Assembly: GCA_034620365.1 (NCBI GenBank)
Contig: JAQGEQ010000281.1
Coordinates: 1 to 64,000 of the forward strand
Reading direction: 5' to 3'
Origin: Pegea sp. RAD2-039
Lineage: Eukaryota; Chordata; Thaliacea; Salpida; Salpidae
Length of the DNA: 64,000 bases
This document shows, piece after piece, positions 36,240 to 47,625 of the stretch. The position numbers and the translations under genes were made by a program. The notes under the pieces are model-generated. The model saw only the letters and a list, made by a program, of their open reading frames with translations. It was not told the origin of the DNA and ran no database searches. Each line of letters opens with the position of its first letter. Within the stretch, counting starts at the first letter, position 1.

Positions 36240-37318
36240 TCATTGATAGGAACTTGTACTGCTACCAGCTTCATCTGCCACTTCGTTCTGCGGCTTGGGG
36301 CATGATGGAAGATCTACCAGGATCATCGTTATATTATCACGGCTTCCCTGTCATAGAAAAACGTTTTTTTTATTTACTCAATAAAGTAATAAATTTAAAT
36401 AAAGTAATTTATATCTGCAAAAATTAAACATTTATCAATGAAGGCACTATTAAATAAACAAAATTTAATATCTTAACTTACCGTTTTCAAACCAAAATCA
36501 ACTACATCGTTACAAACTCTTTGGATACTCTGTTTGAAGTTTAGTTTTTTCGAGACTAAATAACATAAATCAAAGTTATTTAGGTAGTTAAAGATGCCAT
36601 CACTAGCCAGTATAAGGAACTGGTCATCCTGGCTATTGCGTTCAACAGCTGTTACATCAGGCTCAGGAGACACTAACTGATCAGTCGGCCCTTTATCTTT
36701 CAACCCTTTAAATGCAAAGTCACCAAGTGCTCTTGATACAGCTAATATCCCGCTTATACGTCCTAGTACAACACAACCTCCTGCATTTATTACTCTTTCA
36801 TTTTCTTCAGGGTTCTCAGGCTTATGATCTTCTGTGGCAAAGTGTACAGACCCTCCACGCCAAAGAAGAACTCTACTATCTCCACAATTAATAAAGTAAT
36901 AGTGAGTTGGGGATATAAGGACACAAGCCGAAGTTGAACCACATTCATGGTCTCTTGGCTGACTACATTTTAGTTTCAACTTTCTATCGAAATCCATAAA
37001 AGCAGATTTAATAGCATCTTCCATCAAATTCACACATTCTTCGGACTTTGACTCAGCAAGATCTTTTATGAACTCTTGGTTCAATACTTCATCCAAAAGA
37101 AAATTTGAGCAGGCTTCTGCAACCGATTGACCACCATGACCATCAAAGACACCAAAAAATGACCAGTTAGGCAAGCTTTTTAGAATACAATGTGCTATAT
37201 ATCTGTCTTCCTGGTTAGCCCTCCAACCTTGCATAGTACTTACTACATATGCCAAATCGTTACCTTTTCCACTATCATTGTGTTTAACAAATTTCGGCTG
37301 GTTTAAAGTTGGTCTCAT
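36240..37318 (-). CDS. PP2C-type protein phosphatase, copy 1
   Basis: A PPM1A/PPM1B-like metal-dependent Ser/Thr phosphatase of 314 residues in two exons: 37318-36482 and 36347-36240, separated by a 134-nt GT-AG intron. Metal-binding and catalytic motifs are all present. They are GWRANQED (E37, D38), VFDGHGG (about 58-63), GSTSACV, INCGDSR, ATEDHKPENPEE, AVSRALGDFAFK, LASDGIFN, and GSRDNITMILV at the start of exon 2. The last gives the C-terminal Asp that shows the second exon is real. The protein is shorter than human PPM1A and lacks its C-terminal extension, ending in a Ser-rich tail. Compared with copy 2, residues about 64-88, 108-127 and 245-279 are heavily changed, while the motif blocks are almost identical. 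It is predicted to be a cytosolic or nuclear enzyme; substrate unknown. Confidence 0.92.
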
Positions 37319-38840
37319 TTTTCAGAAAGTAATTTTCGTTTAGTTAAATAATATTTATTAAATATTAAACCAAAGTAAGAGAAACTAAAAAGAGTTTGAA
37401 GCAGTTTTAAATAAAACTAAGTTTTTCTAAAAGTTCAAAAAGTTATTCCAACATAATTAATGGTGATAAAACTTATTTACAACTAAAACTAGAATTTATT
37501 TATCTAAAACATGAATGAAGACAACAGATCATTCAGCTGTTAAAGCAAAAATTCACAAAATTGACAGCAGATAACTAGAATTGATATAGTCCTAAATACT
37601 TAAATTAGAGATAAGTAATCTAGATAAAAATTGGAACATATCAAGATCAGAGATAATTGAGAATTATAGGAAAATACAAACCATGATATTGAAAAAGATG
37701 CCTAACTTATATTTTACTTATCACCATAAGTACTTAACCAATCCTAATAAAAACATTTTATTTGAATTAATTATATGGTCTTTATGTAGAATATATTATG
37801 TTTAAAAACCTTATATATATAGAATAGCTATTCCAAATGGCATGAATAGTTTTGTGAAATATTTACAATTTAAATAATTCCAACTATTTAAAAAAAGTTA
37901 CCTTATATTCTTCTAACAAGAAGTTTGAAAGGTTTTAGGCATTATATATAATAAATTACAAATAAACTTAATATATTAAAAAATTAATATCAAAACAAAA
38001 TAAAAAATTGAATACAAATTTCAAAAGTATAAAGTTATACTTCAAAAATTGCCAACTTATAATATTATTTGTTATAACTGTAGTTTATAGAATAGTTATT
38101 GATTCAGTAAGAAAACAATTAAATGAAGTAAACTTAAAAAATTATCAAAAAACATAACTGAAAACATATCTAAAGTATAATTATTAAAACTAATAACTAA
38201 ACGACTTAAATACATTGATTAACAAGTAAAACTAAGATATATATGATAAGGCCATTATTAGATATTCTAAATTGATATGAAAATGAAAGAAGTTCAAAGA
38301 AAAATAAATAAATTTATAGATTGACTTAAAGTAAGAATATAAATAAAGTTTTTATAAAACGAAAACTGATAACAAATATTTAATAATATAATAGATTATA
38401 AAAATTATCTTTTTCATTAATTTTAAGAAGGCAATAGAATATCAGATCTTATTACAATTCATCAGATAGAATACAATAGGTAATGTGCAGATAAGTAATA
38501 AGGAATAAACATGGTTGTTATCTGATAGATAATTTACTAGTGGTTGAAGTTCGCCATTACTTTGTTCTTTTATGTCGTTTTTCTTTTATGTTTCAGAATA
38601 AAAACCGAAAAAGTTTCGATTGTTGTTTCAACTTTGTTTCTGTTGATAAAGAAACGTTTAAGCTACTACTGAAGTAGTTACTAGCAATAGTAATAGATTA
38701 TCACTCTTTTAAACTAAAATTATGTCATTCATAAACAAACCATTGTTGTTATTATTTTAGTTTTCTGTTTTAAAAGCTGTTTTGATATAAACCATCGAAA
38801 CAGCTTACTGGTCATCTTATTTTTTGGGTAAAATAAGGAG
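37319..38840. other. Upstream region of PP2C copy 1
   Basis: Non-coding, largely shared with 48,807-50,170. A pyrimidine-rich acceptor (CTCTTTTTAG) about 70 nt before the ATG is kept in both units and may mark a 5' UTR or spliced-leader junction. No further gene seen. Confidence 0.45.
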
Positions 38841-38869
38841 AGAAACGTTTAACACCTCTTCATTCTAAT

Positions 38870-38922
38870 GATAGTAGTAAGCTCTCCTCTCGCTTTGTCA
38901 AAGGATCTCTATTACTACTATC
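38870..38922. repeat. 11-bp hairpin with 31-nt loop
   Basis: GATAGTAGTAA (38,870-38,880) and TTACTACTATC (38,912-38,922) are perfect inverted repeats around a GC-richer loop. It lies about 120-170 bp before the SINE tRNA-like head. It could be part of that element or a remnant of another mobile element. Confidence 0.5.
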
Positions 38923-39039
38923 AATACGTAGATTAAAATTGTACCTGCAGTATGAGTACTTACAAGATGAAACCTACAGTGGGTATGGATGGAAAGGTTT
39001 GTATTAATTTCTATTTGACCACTACAGTCTTTTCCCCAT

Positions 39040-39240
39040 CATCTGTCCTGCTTGGTGGCGAAGCGGTTACTACACCTAGCTACAAGGTACATCTAGCTAG
39101 GAAGTACCGGGTTCGACCCCAGGTGGAGACATATAAAACTCCTGAGAAAAACCATAAAAACTCCTGAGAATGTGTGTTAGTGAGATGTGCTCTCTTTAGA
39201 CACCCTCCTTCGCATTTATATATATAAAAAAAAAATAAAA
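39040..39240 (+). mobile_element. tRNA-derived SINE with LINE-type tail
   Basis: An RNA polymerase III A box (TGGTGGCGAAGCGG, 39,053-39,066) and a perfect B box (GGTTCGACCCC, 39,110-39,120) are spaced as in a tRNA gene. The arms are too imperfect for a working tRNA. A short body follows, then from 39,165 the sequence GAGAATGTGTGTTAG through CACCCTCCTTCGCATTT. This tail is nearly the same as the 3' end of the LINE copies at 44,715-44,765 and 59,715-59,775. The element ends in an A-rich run. The shared tail implies that it was mobilised by that LINE's reverse transcriptase. The 71-codon frame across it is incidental. Confidence 0.8.
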
Positions 39241-40039
39241 TCTAGTACTAACATGGTAGCTCTAGCAGGGTATTCACAAATACTACTAAACTTCCAATAG
39301 AAGTGATTAAATTCTTATGAAAAGTTTACTACTAATCTTTGGTACTAATCTCTCCCATACAAAGTTAATGGAGCTTATTTAGAAATTTACAGATCCATAT
39401 TGAACAAGAGGCAAAAATCCAATCGCTCCCTACAATGACTTTGATTTTTTAGGGAAGATGTTTCATCTCATACGTTTAGAATAATGTTCTTGATGAGCGT
39501 TGCTTTTTTGGTTCTCTCACAAAGAAATTACTCAAGAATAATATTAATTGAAAATATAAATATAATTAAGCTAAATTTACATCGTAACCCCGTAGCTCCT
39601 TCTATTTTGATTCTTGTTTAAAATTCAATAACGTTACGATAAAAATCTGTGTCCGACAGATACCATCTACTCTTTGATCAATTGACGACTTCACTAATCT
39701 ATTTTTCAGTCGCTCGAACATCGAAGATTTATCTTTAATTTTTGAAAGAAACCTTTCATCGCCTAAAAAGTTGCTTCGACTCGGGATTGTCACCATTAAT
39801 AAAACTTTGTTACTGTTTAGTGTAAAAAGCTCTTATCTAACTATACAATCAAATATGTAATTTCAATATTAATTTATTATTACTCGTAATCATTTTGGTT
39901 CACTTGCCAAATAAAATAAGTTCTCACTCGTAATTCCAAACACTGAGAAAGTTTAAGCCTCATTTTCGATCCATTATCGTAGCTGATCCTAATTCTTTTC
40001 TGCTTCTAAAGCAGCACATCTTTCTCGGTTTTCCAATTT
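39241..40039. other. No clear gene; possible retroelement remnant
   Basis: Slightly less AT-rich than its surroundings. A 64-codon minus-strand frame (39,602-39,796) has balanced composition and may be a remnant of the same degenerate element as 40,040-40,560. No recognisable motif. Confidence 0.35.
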
Positions 40040-40560
40040 GGCATTCTATTCCATCATAACTAGAAGGTCTGGATCTTTTTCTACTAAGCTGAGAAGCACA
40101 CAATTACTCATTTCTGGTTGGATATTCATTGTAGCTCTTTCATTATACCCCTTCTTACGCGGCTGCCTTATGTCCGATTTTAACATCACACAAATCACTG
40201 TAATGTCCTTTCCTTCCACATTTAAAACATTAGATTAGTTTTGTGTTTGTTTTCTTGTCATATATTTAGCGCTTTTTACTACTTGTGGATTTTCTAATTC
40301 AAGCACCACTTTTATCTGAATTTTAAAAGATTCTATTCCCAGCATCACCTTTAAACTGAGGATCTTCATAACAAACAGCTTTATGTTTGTTTCTTCAAGA
40401 AATGGAGATTAACTTTGTAAATTTTTTTTATCTTAAACATCTGAGCCATTTTCAGCTTAAATTAATTTCAAGCTTTGTGAATCTGAACAACCTTTCTATT
40501 TACAAAGTTCTTTGCAGATTCAGCATCTATGAACCTTAATTACCTTACTTGCAATGGAGA
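40040..40560 (-). mobile_element. Degenerate LINE ORF1 with CCHC zinc knuckle
   Basis: The minus strand at 40,229-40,188 encodes CFKCGRKGHYSDLC, a perfect CX2CX4HX4C knuckle. Upstream, in other frames, a stretch reading FIDAESAKNFVNRK resembles an RNA-recognition fold, and MLGIESFKIQIKVV follows. Downstream is an E/K-rich, coiled-coil-like stretch (KLENRERCAALEAEK) broken by four TAA/TAG codons. RRM plus CCHC is the usual ORF1p layout of CR1/jockey/I-group LINEs. Frameshifts and stops show it is dead. It lies downstream of RT fragment B on the same strand, so the two are not in native ORF1-ORF2 order. Confidence 0.65.
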
Positions 40561-40674
40561 TATCATATAATTTGAAAAGATTGATAAAGAAAAATGGATC
40601 CTTAGAATTAAAGGTATTTATAATAATGTAGATAAGGTTGATTGATTTTACAAAGATTTTGGAGACATAAATGT

Positions 40675-41185
40675 ACTATTTAAAGTCAGATGATAAGGTA
40701 ATGACAAGGTCTAGGACCGAAGATATTCGTTGATTAATAAATCTATTGATGGAGTATTGGTTCAGGGAATTTGCAGCTGGTTTACGAGAAAAAGCCATAA
40801 GTTCAGACTTTGTGAGCTGGATTCTGAGCTGCCAGTTCGTAGACCAGTTTTCTACAGTGTGTAGAGTAGTTTGAAGTTTTGAAGGATTGCAAGATAATAG
40901 CTTGATGCCATTTGCATACACAAACACACTGACATCATCTACTGCTACTAATATTCTGATGAGGTTTTCGATGAAAATTAAAAAGAGAACACCACTCTTG
41001 ACTTGACTTGGAGTAGAGAAAGATCTTTCAACATGAGTTTGTTGGGTTCACCTGATAAGTAATCTTCAATCCACTGTAACATAAAAGTATTGATTTTCAA
41101 ATTTTGTAAGAAATAATGAGCTTAAAGCTTGGAACGAGGCTAATGCTTTAGCAAAATCGAGATATTTGATGTCACAAGGATATGC
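40675..41185 (-). mobile_element. LINE fragment B (RT, dead active site)
   Basis: The minus strand matches the reverse transcriptase from the AFDS block region through the palm to LVITLSSDF. The catalytic YADD is replaced by YANG within VFVYANGIKLL. The GVPQGS motif region (about 41,000-41,030) is shortened. The part at 40,676-40,927 is still open for 83 codons. It is truncated at both ends. Confidence 0.85.
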
Positions 41186-42190
41186 AGAAGCATCAAGCGA
41201 AGCTTAATAACACCATCAGGTGAGCAGTAAAGTATTCTACTTACAATTCAAATTTACCACTCACAATCTAAATATACCACAGTTATCAAATAAAACGAAA
41301 AATTTAAATCGTTTAATTATCAATTTTATCATTTTAATCATCATTGAGAAGGTTATAAAGCAAATATGCTATTTTTAATTCAATAAAAATTCTATTTTAC
41401 ATTAAGATTTTAACTTCTTTATGATTTGCAAAGGATGACTTAGCTCCAGTTGAAACTAAAATAGCTGTTAGTAAACGAGCAGTTTGATTCTAACTCTTAA
41501 ATTGAGTTATTATTAGTGTACTAATACCAAAATGTGTGAATTGACCTCCAAATTTTAGTTTTATGAATTATTCTTGAAAGCTTTTTATAGAAAAATCTTT
41601 ATTAGCTTTAATGTTTCGTGTAAATGAAAATTTTTAAACAAGTTCAGTAAAATATGAATGAATAAAAACATATACAATAATAATATCTATAATCTTTTAA
41701 CATTTAAAAAATTTTTCTGCAGGCTACGTTATCAGTTACTTACTAATTATTACTTATTAACTTTGTAAGCAGTTTATTTATGTATTTATTATTCTTACTT
41801 CAAACAAACTTATGAAGTTAAATAAAAAGCCAATTTAACTGTATTCAGAATCATTAAAATGCAAAAAGATCTTAAAGAAAGATTATTGAAGGAAAGTAGT
41901 ACAGAAATGGTTTAAATTATTAATCAATTATTAATTTGATTATCATCTATAGTTAATCATGACTGCTAATCAAATACCAAAATGTTAAAAACTAAAGTGA
42001 TCGAATCTTACGTAAGACATTAAGCACTACTAGAGCAAATTCAAATTTCGTATAATGTATTTTGAGACTCTGTATATTTTCCTGACGTTTTAGGTTAATT
42101 AAATATGGAGCCCCATTTTAGGTTATTATTTTAACACAATATATGTAAAATAGTTTTAAAATAAACTTAAAAACTATTAATATTTCTTAT
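41186..42190. other. Intergenic DNA between LINE fragments
   Basis: AT-rich, with no homology to the LINE frames or to the duplication units noticed. It may include the 5' part of the LINE starting near 42,190. Confidence 0.4.
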
Positions 42191-44599
42191 GTGTTGAAAA
42201 TAAAGTACACAGAATACAGTACACAGAAGACTACCACCAAATCTTACAAGTGTCAAAAAGACAATTTTTCTTTTATATTAGGTATGTTTTTCAACGCACG
42301 GTCAATTGTCAACAAAATTTTCGAATTGAAAGCTCTTTTGCTTTCTCAAGATTTTACATTTGTTTTCATTACCGAAACTTGGTTGAAACCCTTTTATCCT
42401 GACTCCTTTCTGGATGACAGTGATCTTTTTCGTGCTTTGCGCTGTGATAGACTGTTTGATAGAGGCGGCGGTGTTTGTGTAATCTATAAAACATCACTGG
42501 CACCCATGATTTCAAGAATTAAGATAAATACCATTGATTGCCCAGGATTTGAGATTATTGCTTTCAATTTTCATTACTCAAAGTCTAAGTTTTCCCGCTT
42601 TATATGTACCTACCTACCACCGTCTAAAGTTAACGATGAGGTTACTATTAAGGCCTTATTGAAGGTTCTGAAAAGCCTTGTTTGTCCTGAGATGTATATT
42701 CTCGGGGATTTTAATTTTAGTAGAATTGATTGGAATAACCCAAATTTAGCATTCAATGGAAAAATGTTTAATTTGAATGGAGACAAAACTAATTTAGCCA
42801 ATCTGAGTCATGTCTTTGTAAACTTCCTTGATGCCAATAATCTATCTCAGATGGTTACTTTTCCAACCCAAGTTAGTGGTAATACTTTGGATCTTCTCAT
42901 CACATCAAAACCTGATAACGTTATCTACGTTGATCAAAATGAACCTTTTGCCCTGACATGCGATCACAACATGATTGAATTCAAGCTCCAACAAACTATT
43001 TCTACGAACGTTAAAACTCCAAGCATACGGAACTTTTATCGTGGAAATTATAACAGTATAAACAAGTTTTTATCAGGTGTTGACTGGATTTCTGTTTTCA
43101 ACTCTACCGAAGACATCAATGATATCTACTCGAGGTTTACTAACATTGTTAATGAGTCAATTAAAAAGTTCATACCTTTATATAGAGTCAACAAAAAACC
43201 ACACTTGCCAAGATATTTAAGGAATTTACAGCATTTGAAAAACCTCTTATACAAACAAACTAAAGCAGATCCTTCCATCAAACCTCTATACAAAGATCTT
43301 TGTCTAGTCTACAAGAAATCAGTTTATAGCCTCTATTTAGGAAAAGAAAGTGCAATCTTATCTTCACCTAGCAAGAAAACGTTTTTTGGCTTCATTAATC
43401 ACAAGCTTAAGGCGAGATCTCATCTACCTCCCTTGCTTGATAACGCCAATCAGCTGGTGATGGAACCAAAGAATAAAGCTGAGTTGCTAAACAAACAATT
43501 TGAAAAGGTTTTTATAACCGATGATGGCAATACTCCTACTATTCCCTACTCCAATATCCTTTCAAATATCTCTGAGATGGTAGATCTAGACATAACAGTT
43601 GATATAGTATCTAAGGCTATTTCTTCTCTAAAATGAACAGTTTCCAACACCCCAGATCAAATCCCAGCTTTGTTTTTAAGAAAAAGTACTTCTTCTTTAG
43701 CGCTACTCTTATCGCTACTCTTTAACATGACTCTTAAGCGGGGAAGACTTCCACTAATTTGGAAGAATGCTATTATTACTCCAATTTATAAGAAGGGTTC
43801 CAGAAACATTGCACTTTACAGACCAGTTTCGCTGACTTCGGTTATCTGCAGAACTCAAGAACCTATCATTCACAACCATATAACTAGCCATTTGACGGAG
43901 CATCATCTAATATCTGATGTCCAGCATGGCTTTGTTAACCAAAGATCTTCTTTGACTCAACATCTCACTTTTTTCAATGAGCTTACAGCTCATTACGAAA
44001 GTAATACTCCATATGACATCATATACCTTGATTTTGCTAAAGCTTTTGATTCTGTTCCACACAACAAGCTCATTACTTTATTGAAAAACATAAAAATCAG
44101 CAACTCTATCTTAAAATTGATTGAAGATTTCTTATCAGGTAGAACCCAACGAACCCGTGTAGAAAGATCTTTATCTACTCCTAGTAAAGTCACCAGCGGC
44201 GTTCCTCAGGGTTCCGTTCTGGGTCCACTTCTCTTTTTGATTTTCATTGAAGACCTCATCAGAAGACTAATAACAGTAGACAATGTCAGTGTGTTTGTGT
44301 ATGCAGATGACATCAAGCTATTATCTGGTTCTCACTCAAAACTCCAAACTGCACTAAACATTGTAGAAAACTGGTCTGCGAATTGGCAACTTAAAATCCA
44401 GCCAACAAAGTCTGAAGTTATAACATTCTCCCGTAAGCCAGCGGCCAACTTCAGCAACCAATACTACATCAATGGATCCATTCTTGAACAAGTATCCTCA
44501 GTCATAGACCTCGGCATTACTCTGACATCTGACTTCAATGGCACAGTTATGTTTCCAGAATCTTTGGAAAATCTATCAAGCTTGTCCACCTCATCATAA
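42191..44599 (+). pseudogene. LINE ORF2 (endonuclease-RT), one stop and one frameshift
   Basis: Two long frames, 42,191-43,636 and 43,670-44,599, are in the same phase, separated by a TGA at 43,634-43,636. The coding pattern continues across it (TVSNTPDQIPALFL). Near 44,550 a frameshift moves the reading into SIKLVHLIIKAF up to about 44,719. Catalytic residues of both domains are intact, so this is the youngest-looking copy in the window, yet it cannot make a full protein. Confidence 0.9.
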
Positions 44600-44800
44600 A
44601 GGCTTTTAATTCTAAAGATCCATGGTTTTTCGTCAACCTTTTCAAACTGTACATACGCCCTATTCTTGAATACAATATCAGTGCATTTTTCGTTTACACG
44701 TCAAATAGATCTAATTTGTGAGAATGTGTGTTAGCGAGAGGTGCTCTTTTTAGGCACCCTCCTTCACATTTATTTTAATAAATAAATAAATAAATAAAAA
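42191..44800 (+). mobile_element. LINE copy C, nearly full ORF2 (CR1/jockey-type)
   Basis: This is a non-LTR retrotransposon with an APE-type endonuclease followed by a reverse transcriptase in one frame. Endonuclease signatures are NARSIVNK (from about 42,284), FITETWL, YILGDFN, LDLLITS and CDHNMI. RT signatures are DFAKAFDSVPH, GVPQGSVLGPLLF and VYADDIKLL. The C-terminal part present in copy E (from KAAFTRLV) is missing. After TSNRSNL the sequence jumps, at a TTTGTGAGAATG microhomology, into the 3' tail (44,715-44,765) and ends in a TAAA repeat (about 44,770-44,800). No ORF1 precedes it, so the 5' end is probably truncated. Confidence 0.93.
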
Positions 44801-44989
44801 GAGAACTTGCCAATTTTTATTCCACTTTTGACAGACATTGGCAAACAAATATTTTTATACTATTATTATTTTTAAGTTTTATTTTTACCGTTATAAGTCT
44901 ATATTTTGTCAAATTTCGACAAATTTCTAAAATCAATATGAAGATATTTTTAGCATTTGCTGCTTTGTTAATATTTCTATAAGAAACTG

Positions 44990-45794
44990 ATAAGGAATGA
45001 AAATATATAAAGAGAAGGGGACCCAGAACGGTACTCTCAGGAACACCACTGGTGATTTCACTAGGAGTAGATAAAGGTCTTTCTACACGAGTTTGTTGGG
45101 TTCTACGTAATGAGTAATCTTAAATCCACTTTAAGATAAAGCTATTGATTTTTAAGATTTTTGAAACAATAATGAAATTGTCGTGTGGGACAGAATCAAA
45201 CGCTTTAGCAAAATCGAGGTTTATGATGTCACAGGGAGCATTACTTTCATAATGCACTGCAAGCTCATTAAGAAAGGTGAGCTGTTGAGTTTGGGTAGAT
45301 CCTCATTCCATAAAGCCATGCTAGACATTAGATATTAGATAGTGCTCTATTAAATGACTGGTCATATGATTGTTAATGATATGTTCTGGAGTTCTGCAGA
45401 AAATTGAATTAGCGAAACTGGTTTGTATCTTAGTGGAGTGTTTCTGGGACTCTTTTTTATGAATTGGAGTAATAACTGCTTTTTTCCAAATTTGTAGAAC
45501 TCTATCACCACTCTTTAATATCACTCTGAATCGAAGATAAGGTAGTGATATAGAGAAAGTAGTTTTTCTTAAAAACAAAGCAGGGATCTGAATAGAGGTG
45601 TCGGATGCAGATGATGTTAAAGAAGAAATAGCATTAGCTACCATATCGACCGCTATGTCAAGATCTATCATCTCAGAGATATTTTTGAGAATGTCGGACA
45701 AGGAAAAATAAGCAGTATTGCCATCATTGGTGATAAAATCACCAATAAATTGATATTTTAGCAATTCAGCATTAATCTCTGGTTCTATCACAAG
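44990..45794 (-). mobile_element. LINE fragment D (RT, 5'-truncated)
   Basis: The minus strand encodes LVIEPEINAELL, ITNDGNTAYFSLSDIL, KKAVITPIHKK, the fingers region, the AFDS block (near 45,190) and a damaged GVPQGS motif in which two residues are changed (near 45,025-45,046). It is truncated before the YADD palm. It lies tail to tail with copy C. Its junction with flanking DNA at about 45,794 matches that of fragment A in unit 1. Confidence 0.87.
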
Positions 45795-46907
45795 TTTCCA
45801 TAATACGAAAACCAAAATATTTTCAGTTTCTTTGACAGAAATAACTTTCTGAAAATTTTTCAAGTATACAGGTTTTGTTTGGGAAAATTTGTACATCTTT
45901 AACGATGTAGTTGGGAAATAGTTCTGCGGATTATTAAACACTAACATTATTATTATCAAATTTCAAAAAACTGAATTTTTTTGGAAAATGACACTTTATC
46001 TTTATAACATTAAATAATTAATCTCAGTTAATATTAAAGAAAATCACATAGAGCTTAGTAACTTAATCACCAAATCTACAGAAGATCTGACCTTTTCTCT
46101 TCAATGCAAAAACTACATCAAGTATAATATAAGAAAACTGTGTTTGTTTGGCATTTTGGTAAATGAAACATTACTAACTGCAATTTTAAGAATTCAGTTT
46201 GGCACAAAACCCTAATATTTCAGAAGAACTTAACTTAAATAATATGTCTAATTTTAAAAAGTGTAATTACTAATTTCATTTAATATGCAAGAGAAGATTT
46301 AGTTTGAGATTTTAACATTATCCTCATATATAAAAAAATGTTTTTGAAATCAAACAAAAGAAAACAGTAAGGTCAATTTAACAAAACTTTTGAAATGGAA
46401 ACTTAAATTATTATAGTTTTCTCAAATAGCTGGAAGCTTTTCTCGTAATATAAATATTTGTTTTATATCAATAGAGATAGCTAAACTTCATACCATGCTA
46501 GATAAAATTTTCTGGTTGAATAATTTTCATTTTGATCAGTAATTTAAGTACATTAAATATAATAATTTTGAAATCTTTAATAAATGAAATTAAAGAATCA
46601 AATTCAATGTAACACATAGTTATGTTTTAACTTCTATTAAGCTTAATAACATTTTTATTTTAAACATCAGTTTATAAAGCAAATGATGAATTGGCTTTTT
46701 ACTGTCACGATCATGTTACAAGGTTTTACAGCAATAATAAATAAAAGCAATTATTTTTAAAAAAGGCCTGTGACTGAAAATTTGATATCAATAAATTTTT
46801 TTTAATATCTATCTAAAAACCTTTTAAATAGACTTGTTTATAATCGTTTGATTATATAATATTTGGTTCACATAAATATTATAAACTTCAAATACATTTG
46901 AAATATT
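45795..46907. other. Non-coding part of duplication unit 2
   Basis: AT-rich sequence partly matching 33,330-34,720. The minus-strand frame continuing upstream of the LINE homology (to 45,959) is host DNA read through, not LINE protein. No independent gene seen. Confidence 0.45.
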
Positions 46908-47174
46908 GTGTTGGGAAAGAGAATTTACTTAAAAATCAACTTTCCTAATGTAAGACCATTTAAACTTCATGACATTAGTGACAAAATAGCACATACTGAT
47001 AACAAAACATATTATTGTATTGTATGTAGAAAGCAGCATTCAAACTACAAGCAAATAATGCCACTGTTCTTGTGTTTGTTTTGTCAAACCAAAGGTGATA
47101 GAAATTCGAAAAGAAGTTCCTTACATGAAGTTCTTAAAACATTTGAAAAATTTGTGCTTTTTCAAATTAAATAG
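46908..47174 (+). CDS. Possible zinc-ribbon-like small protein or exon
   Basis: An 88-codon frame that opens at a TTG rather than an ATG, so if real it is an exon or starts at an internal codon. It contains two CX2C pairs, YCIVCRK and LCLFCQT, about 20 residues apart. That spacing could bind one zinc ion. It also contains basic and aromatic residues rather than low-complexity AT coding. No family is recognised. The copy in unit 1 has stops and loses one cysteine, which argues against strong constraint. It lies about 450 bp downstream of the PP2C 3' end on the opposite strand. Confidence 0.35.
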   Translation: MLGKRIYLKINFPNVRPFKLHDISDKIAHTDNKTYYCIVCRKQHSNYKQIMPLFLCLFCQTKGDRNSKRSSLHEVLKTFEKFVLFQIK

Positions 47175-47625
47175 GAATTAAAAGAATGTTTAGTTGGAAA
47201 AACTTTCTACTGCTTTTTTAGTTTTACAAAAGTTTTATAAATTTTAGAGACCTCTTAAGCTTACTGCTAACTGCATATGTCATGTCTTCCTTACAAATAT
47301 TTTGTAGAATGAATTTTATATTTTTATTCTAATGGGTTTCCTTGAATTTCTAACATTTCTAAATATCTGGTTTATCAAGCATTTTTAACATAAATAGATG
47401 AAATATAATTTATTTTGCTGTTAACACACAAAAATTTCAAAAACATTTTAATAAGACAACAAACGATTATTGCTTTTTACGTATGTTTTCAAGCATTAAA
47501 AGATAATTCATAAGATTTTAAGTATCACCATTTATATTGTATCCGAAATATTGAAGAGTTGTTAAAACAAATAGGAAGATTTTAAGATGAAGAAGAGAAC
47601 TTTAGAGAAGCGTTTTACATGTATA

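Larger units (their letters stand above)
32729..38740 (+). repeat. Segmental duplication unit 1 (PP2C unit)
   Basis: This is collinear with 44,990-50,180: LINE fragment, AT-rich spacer, zinc-ribbon-like frame, minus-strand PP2C gene and about 1.4 kb of upstream DNA. Between 37,425 and 37,795 only about five differences from 48,905-49,285 are seen by eye. Similarity fades toward 38.7 kb. The second unit lies about 11.5-12.3 kb further along, with retroelements between them. Confidence 0.88.

Noticed and set aside
39053..39125. Functional tRNA gene at the SINE head
   Set aside because: A and B boxes are good, but acceptor and anticodon arms do not pair properly and a LINE-type tail follows.
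38952..39167. 71-codon plus-strand frame
   Set aside because: It runs through the tRNA-like part of a SINE; no coding signature.
40040..40240. Reassigned stop codons (TAA/TAG read as Gln), suggested by four T-starting stops in one frame
   Set aside because: Tetraspanin and PP2C genes use CAA/CAG for Gln and end at TAA or TGA, so the standard code applies; the stops are decay in a dead element.
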